Of a stretch of 28,229 bases of DNA, positions 11,000 through 19,944 are shown piece after piece; the stretch's first letter is position 1; each line of letters starts with the position of its first letter. The translations under genes were made by a program, and so were the position numbers. Where the stretch lies: contig MZNV01000308.1 of NCBI GenBank assembly GCA_002081555.1, positions 1-28,229 on the forward strand, given 5' to 3'. Below the pieces are notes generated by a model that saw only the letters and a list, made by a program, of their open reading frames with translations, made no database searches and was not told the origin of the DNA. The stretch comes from Protostelium mycophagum. Lineage: Eukaryota > Evosea > Variosea > Protosteliida > Protosteliaceae.

Positions 11000-11197
11000 T
11001 TACTTTTCTTTGGATTCGATCTTGCCGTGTGTTGCTCTCAATGCGGAGTCGTGCTCCTTTGGAAGTGATTCGCCCACTGCTTGGTATGTGGGATTATCTT
11101 CTAATGAGGCAATCTTTTTCTCTTCTACAACCAAAGGGGACACCAACTTCGCCTGTGGTGCTTCAAAGCCATGCGTCGTCCTGAGTTCGTCGCTCAT
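11000..11197 (-). CDS. 65-aa hydrophilic protein with two LRxTHG boxes
   Basis: Starts MSDELRTTHGFEAPQ and ends in LRATHGKIESKEK. The two LR-T/A-THG boxes lie about 46 residues apart. The protein is charged, has no signal peptide or membrane span, and looks like a small cytosolic protein. I do not recognise the family. It converges on the CDI-like gene at 10732-10935, leaving 64 bp between stops. The motif GTTGTAGA occurs in its coding strand (LVVEEKK). Confidence 0.55.
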   Translation of the reverse strand: MSDELRTTHGFEAPQAKLVSPLVVEEKKIASLEDNPTYQAVGESLPKEHDSALRATHGKIESKEK

Positions 11198-11460
11198 GTT
11201 TGCTTGTTGCTCGATCAACAAACGAAAAGTCGTCAAAATTCTGAAGTGACAGGTTGTAGAGAAATCCAGCAAAAGTCGACATGAACTTTCAATAAAAATT
11301 TCAAGTCTTCTAGGTCAGCACTGTGCAGTATTTTGCATCAATCCTGCCTGGGCTTTTGCATTGTAAATAAAGGAATGAAGAACCGGCTACAAAAGAATTG
11401 AAAACGACTATTGATGATGATGACGTATGACGTCGTTGTTTATCTACACCAGCCAGAAAT

Positions 11461-11490
11461 CTTCCTTCTAATAAACTTCCTTCTAATAAA
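11461..11490 (+). repeat. 15-bp tandem pair
   Basis: CTTCCTTCTAATAAA is repeated twice head to tail without mismatch. Confidence 0.8.
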
Positions 11491-11509
11491 ATTCGTCTAA
11501 ATTTTCTCC

Positions 11510-11741
11510 TTCTTCTCCAAACTCTTCTTTCCTTTGTCGACCGCAGTTCTCTCGGTGAAGTGTCCAGCGCCTTTTGAAAAAAACCCGCGACGGTACGTGG
11601 GGAAAAACGGGCTGACCTGTTTTCTCTTTCTTCTCCAAACTCTTCTTTCCTTCGTCGACCGCAGTTCTCTTGGTGAAGTGTCCAGCGCCTTTTGAAAAAA
11701 ACCCGCAATGGTATGTGGGAAGAAACGGGCTGACCTGGAAT
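11510..11741 (+). repeat. 118-bp tandem duplication
   Basis: Two adjacent copies with period 118 (for example ACTCTTCTTTCC at 11521 and 11639, GGGCTGACCTG at 11609 and 11727). They differ at few positions, implying a recent duplication. Not coding, since the period breaks frame. Confidence 0.8.
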
Positions 11742-12246
11742 TTAACGTCGTTTCACTTCTCTGAAAAAAAACCCCCAGCATCTCTCTTTCCCTTTTTTAC
11801 TCCTCTCCACACGTGATGAGAAATTTTTCGCCCCAGAATACAGAGAACAACGAGGGTAGGAGGGTGGGACTCCTCTCGCTGAGAATTGAAAACGACTATG
11901 AAGCTCTAACAGAACAAAACATACAAGAAGCAACGACACGCTAACTACCGATGACCCACTACACAGAACGTGCAAGCTTGTTGAACGTCTTTCGACGAAT
12001 TTTGGCGGGAAAATATTTCCGTTACCAACGTCTATTTGGCGGGTCTATTTTTCCGCCGGTTCGTTGGTCGTGCTTCTTTTATCGCACTCACGACCACTCA
12101 TATGTAAGGAGTTGTAGACACCTGCGAAGTGCGCATTCCCAATTCTCTGGTTTGAAAAACTCATCGGGATCTCATGTGTTGAGTGATTCTTGGCGCATTA
12201 TTCCGAACAAAGACACACCCACACACGCACGACACGAACATACAAT

Positions 12247-13620
12247 ATGGTTAAAGAAATCGAAAGCTTCATCTGCTTAGAGAGCAAGACAAGAGATCAG
12301 GATATAATGTTAGCTCCCTTTTCATTTATTTCGGTACTGACAACAAACAGACACGTGGTTAAGAGTCTGGTGGCATCCTACTCTACCTATAGTGATGACG
12401 AATTCAAGATCAAAGAGGTCCAGGGAGGAGTCACAAATAAACGTGAGATCCATCCCCGACACTGACAGTAAACAACAAGCTAAATTCTTTAGTTTTCAAC
12501 TGCGCTGCCCCGGGCTCTCATGGCGTCCTGATTCGTATTTATGGTAACCAATCAGAGATCCTCATAGACCGAGACGGAGAATTGAAGGTGAGATTGATAG
12601 AGTATTTTCATTCTAAACCAGGCAGAATTTGGTTTACATTTATAAGAACGGGTTCGCCCCAAAGTTCTATGGCTTCTTCAAAAATGGTTTCATTTATGGT
12701 TTCTTTCCTGGCAGAGACTTGACTCCTCAAGGTGATTACATTTTGGCTTCGTTCTTTCTGATTTTTTCATGATTATTATATGAGATCTCAATTTGTATCA
12801 GATTTACAAAACGGCCAATTTGCAGAGGAAATATCGAGACAGATCGCCCTATGGCATCAGCAGGAGGTTCCTTCTGCCCCAAAACAGCCCTCTTTCTTCA
12901 TTAAGCTCGACTCTTGGATGAACCTTGGTGAGCTACATGTTTTTTAACATCGCATGGATGAACGCTGAAAAATATAGTCCCACAGAAGTACACAGACTCT
13001 TCCAAACAGGAGAAGTACGAGCAGCTCTTAAACAAATGGGATCTCAGAGCAGAGATCAAGACATTGAGACAAGCTCTTGAAGAGGTCAATTCTCCCGTTG
13101 TCTTCGCCCACAACGATCTCATTGGAAAGAACATCATCTACGACGACACTACCGGTATGTCATCATTCTAATGCAAGATTAACTGACATTGTACAGATGA
13201 GATCCACTTTATCGATTACGAATACGGAGCCTATAACTACAGAGCTTTTGACCTGGCCAACCACTTCTGTGAATTTGCAGGATTCGAATTGGACTACACC
13301 AAGTACCCATCGAAAGAACAACAGTACCAATATTTCCGCACTTATTTTTCCACTTTCTACAACCGTAAGTACACTCTATCTACAATCACTCCTCACCATC
13401 TACAACGAAGCTAATCTGCCCAGGCGAAGCCACAGAGGAAGAGCTGCACGACATGTTTATAGAGATTGCGAGATTCACTCTTGGCTCACATTTTTTCTGG
13501 GCGACTTGGGGCCTCGTCCAAGCGCACATTTCTGACATCGACTTTGACTTTATGCAATACGCAGTGGACCGATATGCACAGTACTTTAATACCAGAGATC
13601 AAGTCCTTTCAATGCAATAA
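12247..13620 (+). CDS. Ethanolamine/choline kinase
   Basis: First step of the CDP-ethanolamine (Kennedy) pathway: ATP-dependent phosphorylation of ethanolamine or choline in the cytosol. Exons 12247-12442, 12493-12587, 12626-12731, 12826-12927, 12978-13154, 13197-13364 and 13424-13620 give 346 aa, normal for the family. Key motifs: QGGVTNKLFNC, IRIYGNQSEILIDRDGE, KFYGFFKNGFIYGF, the Brenner loop FAHNDLIGKN (catalytic Asp and Asn), the metal site FIDYEYGAYNYRAFDLANHF and the C-terminal SHFFWATWGLVQA. The FIDYEYGAYN and NHF.EFAGF pattern favours ethanolamine kinase over choline kinase. The N-terminal 30 residues are less conserved and the start is the first plausible ATG. The stop TAA lies inside AATAAA (13616-13621). 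Confidence 0.93.
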
Positions 13621-14062
13621 AGATGCAACAATTTTCTCTATTGTTATCATGTAAAGGCAAATGGGAGCACCACAGAATCACTTATCGAGACTTTGATGTG
13701 CGCTGAAGCAATTGTTTTTGACAACCCTCATGTAATTGTGATCCATGTGAGATATAGAAGATAATTTCATCATTATGCCTGCAAGGTCTTTCTGTTTGGG
13801 TGGAATCAATCCCTATGGTGGTTTACAAAGGTGATGATGGGAGAACTAGTTTGGATTTAGAGATCCAAAGGTCCATCATTATTATGTCTCACATCGAGGA
13901 ACTGCAGTTGCAGTTTTCTTTCCAAACATGAAAAACTGACATGTTGACATTCCCCTGGTTGTTACCGTGTAAATCACGTTTACAAACTTTTAACGGGTGG
14001 AATCGAGGAAAAGGGAAAGGAACGTTCTAAACCGCCAGAAGGAACATAACAAAATCAGCAAG
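13621..14062 (+). other. Intergenic, promoter of secreted protein
   Basis: 442 bp without supported coding, RNA or repeat signal. It presumably contains the promoter of the downstream secreted chitin-binding protein. Confidence 0.4.
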
Positions 14063-15092
14063 ATGCAAAGCAAGTTGCTCCTCCTCCTCGCCTTGCTCGG
14101 AACTTCTGCCGTTTTAGCTCAGAACTGTGGCTGTGCTCCCGGTCTCTGCTGCTCTCAGGTGAAGTGATCTCCATGATTTGATACATTTTTGATCCTGGCA
14201 GTACGGATACTGTGGAACTGGAGATGCTTATTGTGGTGGAGGCTGCAGAGAAGGATGCAGCAGCGGAGGTGGCAGCAGCGGAGGCGGTGGTGGCGGTGGC
14301 GGTGGATCAGGAGGATCTCTGTCACAAGACACTCTGCGCGCCATTATGGAGAACAACCTTCCTTACGATTACATTAATGACGTTAACGACGTCTTAAACA
14401 ACTGGAATCTCAACACACCCATCCGTATGGCTGGATTTTTGGCCCAGGTAGATGCCACATTTTGTACTTATATCGAGTAGCTCTAACAGACCTAGGTTCG
14501 CCACGAGACCGCCGGTTTGACTACCTTCTACCAACCCATCGACGGTGGTGCTGGTGCTGTGAGTTTTTATATTCTCATTGTGTTATAGTTCTGATCCGTG
14601 CAGATCCACATGCTTCCTGCCAACTTTAGAATTGCCTGTGAGGACGTCCCAGAGATCAACGCTGCCTTCCAACAGAGATTCGGTGGTGCAGGTTGCCACG
14701 GAGGAAGCGACCAAGAGGCTGGACAGGTACGACAATGTCCTTTTGATCGAAAACGATGAACCACACCCGACTCTTTATCTTCGTCATGAGAAACAATTAA
14801 TCTTTTCAGGTGATCCAAAACCCCAGACTTGCCTTCTTAACTGGAGCTTGGTGGATGGCCGAGGGAAGCAGAAAGATCCTCGGCGGACCCTGCGGTGACC
14901 TCAGACAAGGTTTGAAATTTGAAAATGTTCTTTTGGCGGGATCTGACCACAACAGCTCTGGACCAGGGAGAAGGATCTGACGGATCTGGCTACTACCTCG
15001 TTTCCAGATGTATTTTCGGTGGCAACTACGACGCTGGTTTCCCCCAGAGACTCAGCTACTACCACCACGCACGCCAAGTGCTCAATGTGTAG
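14063..15092 (+). CDS. Secreted chitin-binding lysozyme/GH19-like protein
   Basis: 254 aa from exons 14063-14158, 14202-14447, 14496-14558, 14604-14726, 14810-14909 and 14956-15092. A signal peptide (KLLLLLALLGTSAVLAQ) is followed by a hevein-type CBM18 domain rich in Cys (NCGCAPGLCCSQYGYCGTGD). A Gly/Ser linker follows. The last 165 residues form a lysozyme-superfamily domain: RMAGFLAQVRHETAGLTTFY with a candidate catalytic Glu in HET, GAGAIHMLP, GAWWMAEGS and GYYLVSRCIFGG. This is the pattern of GH19-like chitinases/muramidases. It probably acts outside the cell or in phagosomes on fungal or bacterial walls. Activity is inferred; GH19 versus a related lysozyme-like family is unresolved. Confidence 0.88.
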
Positions 15093-15558
15093 ATTCTATA
15101 AATTTTATTAGAACGAGTACACTCTTTGATCAATGAAAATCTGCGGAAACGATCATTGCCAATAGATTTCACATTAAAGGACACCAACCATGGGTGCAGA
15201 TTCATAGAAGTTGTATTTTTAGCAGATCCAGAAGATTCGCAGTGGGGACATACACGGCGTTCGTGGTGGGAACGACCTCTACATTCTCATAAACTTCTAA
15301 TCTGGGACCAAGAATCGTCCGCTTCCAGGTCTACTCTCGCGCAGACACCGTGTCCTTCTTAAAATAATCTCCGTAAAGGTACAAATGGAGTGGTTTCTTA
15401 CTCTTGAGGTGGTTTTTAGATGAAGACGGGGTGTGTCCCGGGGAATGGTTCGCGAGAGACATGGAAATAGAGCCTCCTAAGGCTCCTGTGTTTGGACGGA
15501 CTTTTGTGGTCGAAGCCCAGCATAAATCCAATTCAAACAGAGATACCAACAGACAACG
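15093..15558 (+). other. Gap upstream of protein kinase, with a short upstream ORF
   Basis: 466 bp. A 35-codon frame begins at ATG 15461 and ends at TGA 15566-15568, overlapping the kinase start codon by 10 bases. A 43-codon minus-strand frame (15331-15462) also exists but matches nothing I know. Confidence 0.35.
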
Positions 15559-16442
15559 ATGGCAGTGATCAAAGGACCAACATTCACTTATAGTGATGTC
15601 AAGCCATTGACGGAAGGGTCGTACGGACAGATCTTCACTGCGACACAAACCCCAGGAGGACAGTCGGTGATCTTGAAAAAGATGCCAAAGACTCTGCAAC
15701 ACAGAGCGGCCAATGAGATCGCTTGTGGATTGAGATTGAAGGGAGTTCAGCTGTGCAGCCAAATGAGATCTTATTTCGAGACAACCAACAGCCTCTGGCT
15801 TGTCTTCGATCGTGTAGAGGGCAGTGATCTATACAACACCATGCAAGAGAATAATTTTGAGCCATGGCAAGAGAAGTCAGTCAAAAAGACAGCCACACAA
15901 TTGCTCCAAGCTCTCTCAAGCTGTCACACACTTGGAATCTCCCACAAAGGTATTTATTTTAAATGTTGGCCAAAACAATGATCTAATGTCCCACAGACAT
16001 TAAATTGGAGAACATCATCTTCAACAACAATACCAAGGACCTCACACTCATTGACTTCGGACTTTCTATCTTAGACGCCGATCAGACCACCGACTTTGCC
16101 GGTTCGACAGAGTACGCCAGCCCAGAGCTCCTCTTAAGCAGAGGTCCCTACTCCTCCCGCTCAGCTGACATCTGGGCGGCCGGCGTCGTCCTCTTCTCTT
16201 TGCTTTACGGTGTCTTCCCTTTTGCATTGGACGAGGCATCACTTGCGGAGATCTACAGAACCGGGGAGCATCCTCTTCCATATTTCCCAACAAACGTGAA
16301 GGTCTCCAGCCAAGCGAGGGATCTGCTGTCTAAGATGTTGAATCCTAACGCCGCCAAAAGGATCTCAATCAAGGAGGCACAGCAACACCCTTTCATCATG
16401 AAGAGAAAGAACTCCTTTATCAACGCCATCTGGGGACAATGA
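15559..16442 (+). CDS. Small Ser/Thr protein kinase (kinase domain only)
   Basis: 278 aa from exons 15559-15949 and 15997-16442, almost only the catalytic domain. Seen: glycine loop TEGSYGQIF, beta3 lysine in VILKKMP, catalytic loop HKDIKLEN (HKD replaces the usual HRD; Asp, Lys and Asn kept), IDFGLSI as the DFG motif, SPE in place of APE (GSTEYASPELL), SADIWAAGVVLFSLLYG, and RISIKEAQQHPF at the end. The overall pattern is CAMK/SNF1-like, and the residues suggest an active enzyme. No regulatory domain, so partner control is likely. Substrate unknown. Confidence 0.93.
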
Positions 16443-16646
16443 GTCCAAAGTACCTGTACAACCCTTGTAAATGTGTTCGAAAATAGAAAGTGTTTCTATA
16501 TTAAGGTGTACATTCTCTGTTCTTTATTTGGTTTTGTACAAGCCACGTCGACATCCGGGTGAAGCACGTGACCTAAATCAAAAGGTGACATAAAAGTGGG
16601 ATCAAAAAGACGTGATTCTTGTGCATTTCTGGACGCCCAAATTTGA

Positions 16647-18145
16647 ATGAGGAATGCAACCCGATTGGTCCTCTTTGGGTTATGCATAACTCTATTTTAT
16701 CTCGAATATCCCTATCTTTCACAACAAATCTACACCACAACAATCCAGTCCAGTGACACACCAACTATATATGAGGAGATGAAGAAGCTGATCGATGAAA
16801 TTGGGAGTAGAGAGACAGAATTTCCTTGCGAAGATGTGGATACTGTCAGATATGATTATATGAAGGATCTCAATCTTACCATCCTTCTGGCTGGCAACAC
16901 TCACAACACCGAAGGACTTCTATTCAATCAAATTAAAGCCATTGTTGACTTCGTCAGCTTCCTTCCACAACTTCGATTTGGAATCTCAATACAAGAAGAT
17001 GGTTCAGGAGATAGGACCCCCATTATATTGGAAAAAGTGTTGAGGAGAGCAGCGTTTTTATTGGGTATCAAAGAAAGCCAGACATTCATCACCACAAACA
17101 AGACCCGGATCAACTGGGGTGGCGAAGATCGCATAGAAATCCTCGCTCGTCTGCGAAATCAAGCCGCATCACCTCTTTGGATACAAAATGAGTACAGATA
17201 TGACGCTGTCCTTTTCTTCAACGATGTCTTCCTATGTGGGCGGGACTTTTTTGAACTGTTACATCAACACATCCAACAACAAGCGAACATCACTTGTGCT
17301 ATGGATTGGAGAACACCAGATCGCTTCTACGATCTGTGGGTGGCCAGAGACATTAACGGACAACTGTTTTCACCTACCGTTTGGGAGGCCAAACAGAATC
17401 CAGAATGGAATAGAGAACTTCCTGGCAAAGATTGGTTGTGGGAAGGAGCCCCAGGCAATCTGCTGTTCATCACACATCCACCTTCTCGAAGGCGATACGA
17501 CGCCCGAGTTTCCATTCAAGTGATACAAATTATATTATATTATTCATTATGTTATATTTATATTTATTATATAACACGTTATTATATCGAGAAAATAATA
17601 TAATTCGTTAATACAACACGTTCTTTTTGTCTTTGCTCTGTAGCGAAGCTGCAGAAGTCTTGGTGAACATATTGGCTTGTAAAAGGACAAGATTCTACTC
17701 TAAAGGAAGCGCATGCACATTCACGTCTTCGAATGAACAGCAGAGCTGCAGGCGATTGTTTTTCATTCGTGTTTATTCTAGACTTTTTAATGACGACAGC
17801 CAGGTTTACTCTTGCTGGAATGGAATGGTCCTGCTGTCTGCAGAGCCCTTTAGAAGGGGTGTCCGTTTCCGCAAGTCTGAAGGGGACGAGTGCCCCGACG
17901 GCGAATGCAACCGCATCTGCAAAGATTTTTGGCGGGAAAAGGCGGGGAGGGTACAGGTCGTCCCGAGCGTCAACGTCGGTTACGAACAAGACGTCGCGCT
18001 TGCGGTAAGAAGGAAGAATGTGAGGGTGGAAGAGGTCACGTTGGAGGACGAAAAGATAGAATGGATGCAGGGGCCTAATAAGACGAGGTGTGTGAATAGA
18101 GAGTATGACTTTGCCGCGAATGACTGGTACAACGGGCATCTGTGA
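16647..18145 (+). CDS. CAP59/CMT1-type glycosyltransferase (GT69), type II membrane
   Basis: 404 aa from two exons, 16647-17519 and 17804-18145, with a 284-nt AT-rich intron. One N-terminal membrane anchor (LVLFGLCITLFYLEY) points to the Golgi lumen. Family blocks follow: LNLTILLAGNTHN, SIQEDGSGDRT, DAVLFFNDVFLCGRDFFELL with an acidic site, YDLWVARDINGQ, VYSCWNGMVLLSAEPF across the splice junction, RFRKSEGDECPDGECNRICKDFW and PSVNVGYEQD. Known members include the Cryptococcus alpha-1,3-mannosyltransferase CMT1 and capsule protein CAP59. In an amoeba it may build cell-surface or cyst-wall glycans; that is inference. The acceptor at 17804 was chosen because it keeps frame and restores the SCWNG motif. 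Confidence 0.87.
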
Positions 18146-18452
18146 GGTGAGGTTGAATTTTCGAAATTTTTTTCAATCTTGGAAATTTCAAAAAAAAACT
18201 GTAAGATTGAAAAATTGTATTTTTACATATTTTTCCTATCACGGTAGAGTTCTGCGTAATTAACGTGTTCGTTACCGTATCTCTGCAAAATTCTGCTCGC
18301 TTAAATTTCACATAGATTCGCTGACATTTCTCTACAGAAGAGACGGCACGTTAATAACCGAGTTCGTGTTCTCGCAACGCAACTCTTGGCTTTCGAATAA
18401 ATTTTGAGACTTTTTTGAAGAATTGTGAAAATTCACGTGAATTTCTTCATTT
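18146..18452 (+). other. Intergenic between convergent GT69 and NUDC genes
   Basis: 307 bp, AT-rich, with a GGAAATTTC word near 18180. No gene or RNA seen; holds the two 3' ends. Confidence 0.4.
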
Positions 18453-19764
18453 TCAGCTGAATTTGGCCTGGCTAAAGTCCATCTCGGGGTGTTGGGCCTG
18501 GAATTTCTTCAGAATTTCCTGCTTCTTCAGTTCTTCGCTTGTGGGCAGACCCATCTGCTTCTGTCTCTGGTCGAACATCATCTTCTCCACTGTGGACCTT
18601 GTGTCGGAATCCAAATCGTCCAACTTGGACGTTTCTGGAACCACCTAAGAACGTCAGAAAATTACTGAAAATTTCACTTTAAAAATCACAAATTTCTGGT
18701 GAAAAATGAAAGCAAAATTGAAAAGAACGGAGGAAATGAAAGAAAATAATTTTACCTTTTTGGTAGAAATTTCGCGCTCAGATTTAAGCACACGTCCCCA
18801 CCACTCCATTTGGTTCTGCTTCACAATAGTTAAGACGACCAACTTGTTGCTGTCCAGTGTCCAGCTGCTCTCTCCCACATTGATCGTCTTCTCAGATTCA
18901 CCTGATATTTCCATGAGATTTCGCAAAATTAAAGAAGAATCGGTCGATACAGATTTTCTGGGAAAAGTGGTGGAAATTTCACCTTCCATAATGGGTTTCT
19001 GTCCCTTCAAAGCGACAGACAGTTTATTGGGCTTAATCACAACGACCAGATCTCTGGGAGAAGTTTAAAATTTGAATTGAATAATTGGCGGGAAAAACAT
19101 ACCTGGCTCTGGTGCCCTCAGGGACCTTTATGTTGACCTCTAACTCTCCAAGTGTCTGTGTCCAGCTGTATGTGTCGGTGGTCGAGCCATTTCCCTCGTT
19201 CGGCATGAGCTTGCCCTTTTCAGATTCTTCCAGCTCCTCTCCTTCGTCTGCGGTAACCTCTTTGAGTTGAACGGGCTTCTCTTCCTTTGAAGATGATTTG
19301 GTTGCAGGTGCCGTGTTAATGGGTTGATCATTTTCATCCAATTCGACGATTTCCCTTTTTGGTGGTTGTCTGTACAGATATCAACTTGATTTCTCGCATC
19401 TTGTGTGAAAATCGTTACGTCTTGATTCTTCCACTGATAATGATTATGTGATCTCGACTCACTTGGCTTCTTGCTGTCTCTTGAGTTCTTCTTTCATTTT
19501 CTTCTCTGCTTCCTTTCGTTTCGCCTCCAAACTGAGCGCCTCATATTTGTCGAAACAATTCAGAACCATCTCTCTGGCTTGTCCTGGTGATCCTCCTGTG
19601 TAGAAATCTGTCTCATATGAGCTGATAAGTCTCAAGATCGAACAAATGATCGCACCTGTCTTCCTCTGGAAAAAACTGAAGAGTTGGTCCAGCATTTGAG
19701 GAACACCACCCTCCATCTGCTGCGCCAGATTGAGTATCATGCCATCGAAGCGATCTTGATCCAT
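18453..19764 (-). CDS. NUDC: NUDC, nuclear distribution protein with CS domain
   Basis: Dynein/LIS1-associated co-chaperone acting in nuclear migration and mitosis. Exons on the minus strand: 19656-19764, 19463-19607, 19103-19369, 18983-19053, 18756-18901 and 18453-18644 give 309 aa. The N-terminal NudC segment reads [20 protein letters not shown] and FFQRKTDFYTGG. A charged coiled coil ([18 protein letters not shown]) follows. The p23-like CS domain shows [17 protein letters not shown] and [13 protein letters not shown], with MEWWGRV. The C-terminal tail is [17 protein letters not shown] and ends in the NUDC-typical [11 protein letters not shown]. The length matches other NUDC proteins. Divergent from the gene at 19945; 180 bp separate the start codons. 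Confidence 0.95.
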
Positions 19765-19944
19765 CTTTAGGTTTGTGTAAGTGATCACAAAAAATTGATG
19801 ACGAGGCTCTACAACACAAGCGACCGAGAGCCTCACCCCAGAGGTTTGGAGCTCCTCAACAGTACATATTCAACATAACGTTTATGAAGAAGCAGAACAG
19901 CTGTGGACTCTGACACAAGTGGCTGACAAAGATACCCAGAAAAG
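19765..19944. promoter_or_regulatory. Shared promoter region, NUDC / unknown gene
   Basis: 180 bp between divergent start codons; contains TCTACAAC at 19808. Promoter role inferred from layout. Confidence 0.35.

Larger units (their letters stand above)
11394..11899. repeat. Block bounded by 18-bp direct repeats
   Basis: AGAATTGAAAACGACTAT occurs exactly at 11394-11411 and 11882-11899 in the same orientation. Between them lie the tandem repeats described separately. This could be a duplicated segment or the footprint of an old insertion; no transposase or terminal inverted repeat is seen. Confidence 0.6.
11198..12246. other. 1-kb non-coding stretch with repeats
   Basis: No gene supported. 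It holds an 18-bp direct repeat (11394-11411 and 11882-11899), a 15-bp tandem pair, a 118-bp tandem duplication and TTTGGCGGGAAAA at 12001-12013. Minus-strand frames through the duplication shift between copies because the period is not a multiple of three. The right end probably serves as promoter for the ethanolamine kinase. Confidence 0.5.

Noticed and set aside
11310-11975. Minus-strand Arg/Lys-rich and hydrophobic frames
   Set aside because: Run through the 118-bp tandem copies in different frames or lack an ATG.
11951-12280. Plus-strand 109-codon frame
   Set aside because: Overlaps the kinase promoter and start in another frame; composition not protein-like.
15331-15462. Minus-strand 43-codon frame beginning MSLANHSPGH
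   Set aside because: Reads plausibly but has no homologue known to me and overlaps the kinase leader.
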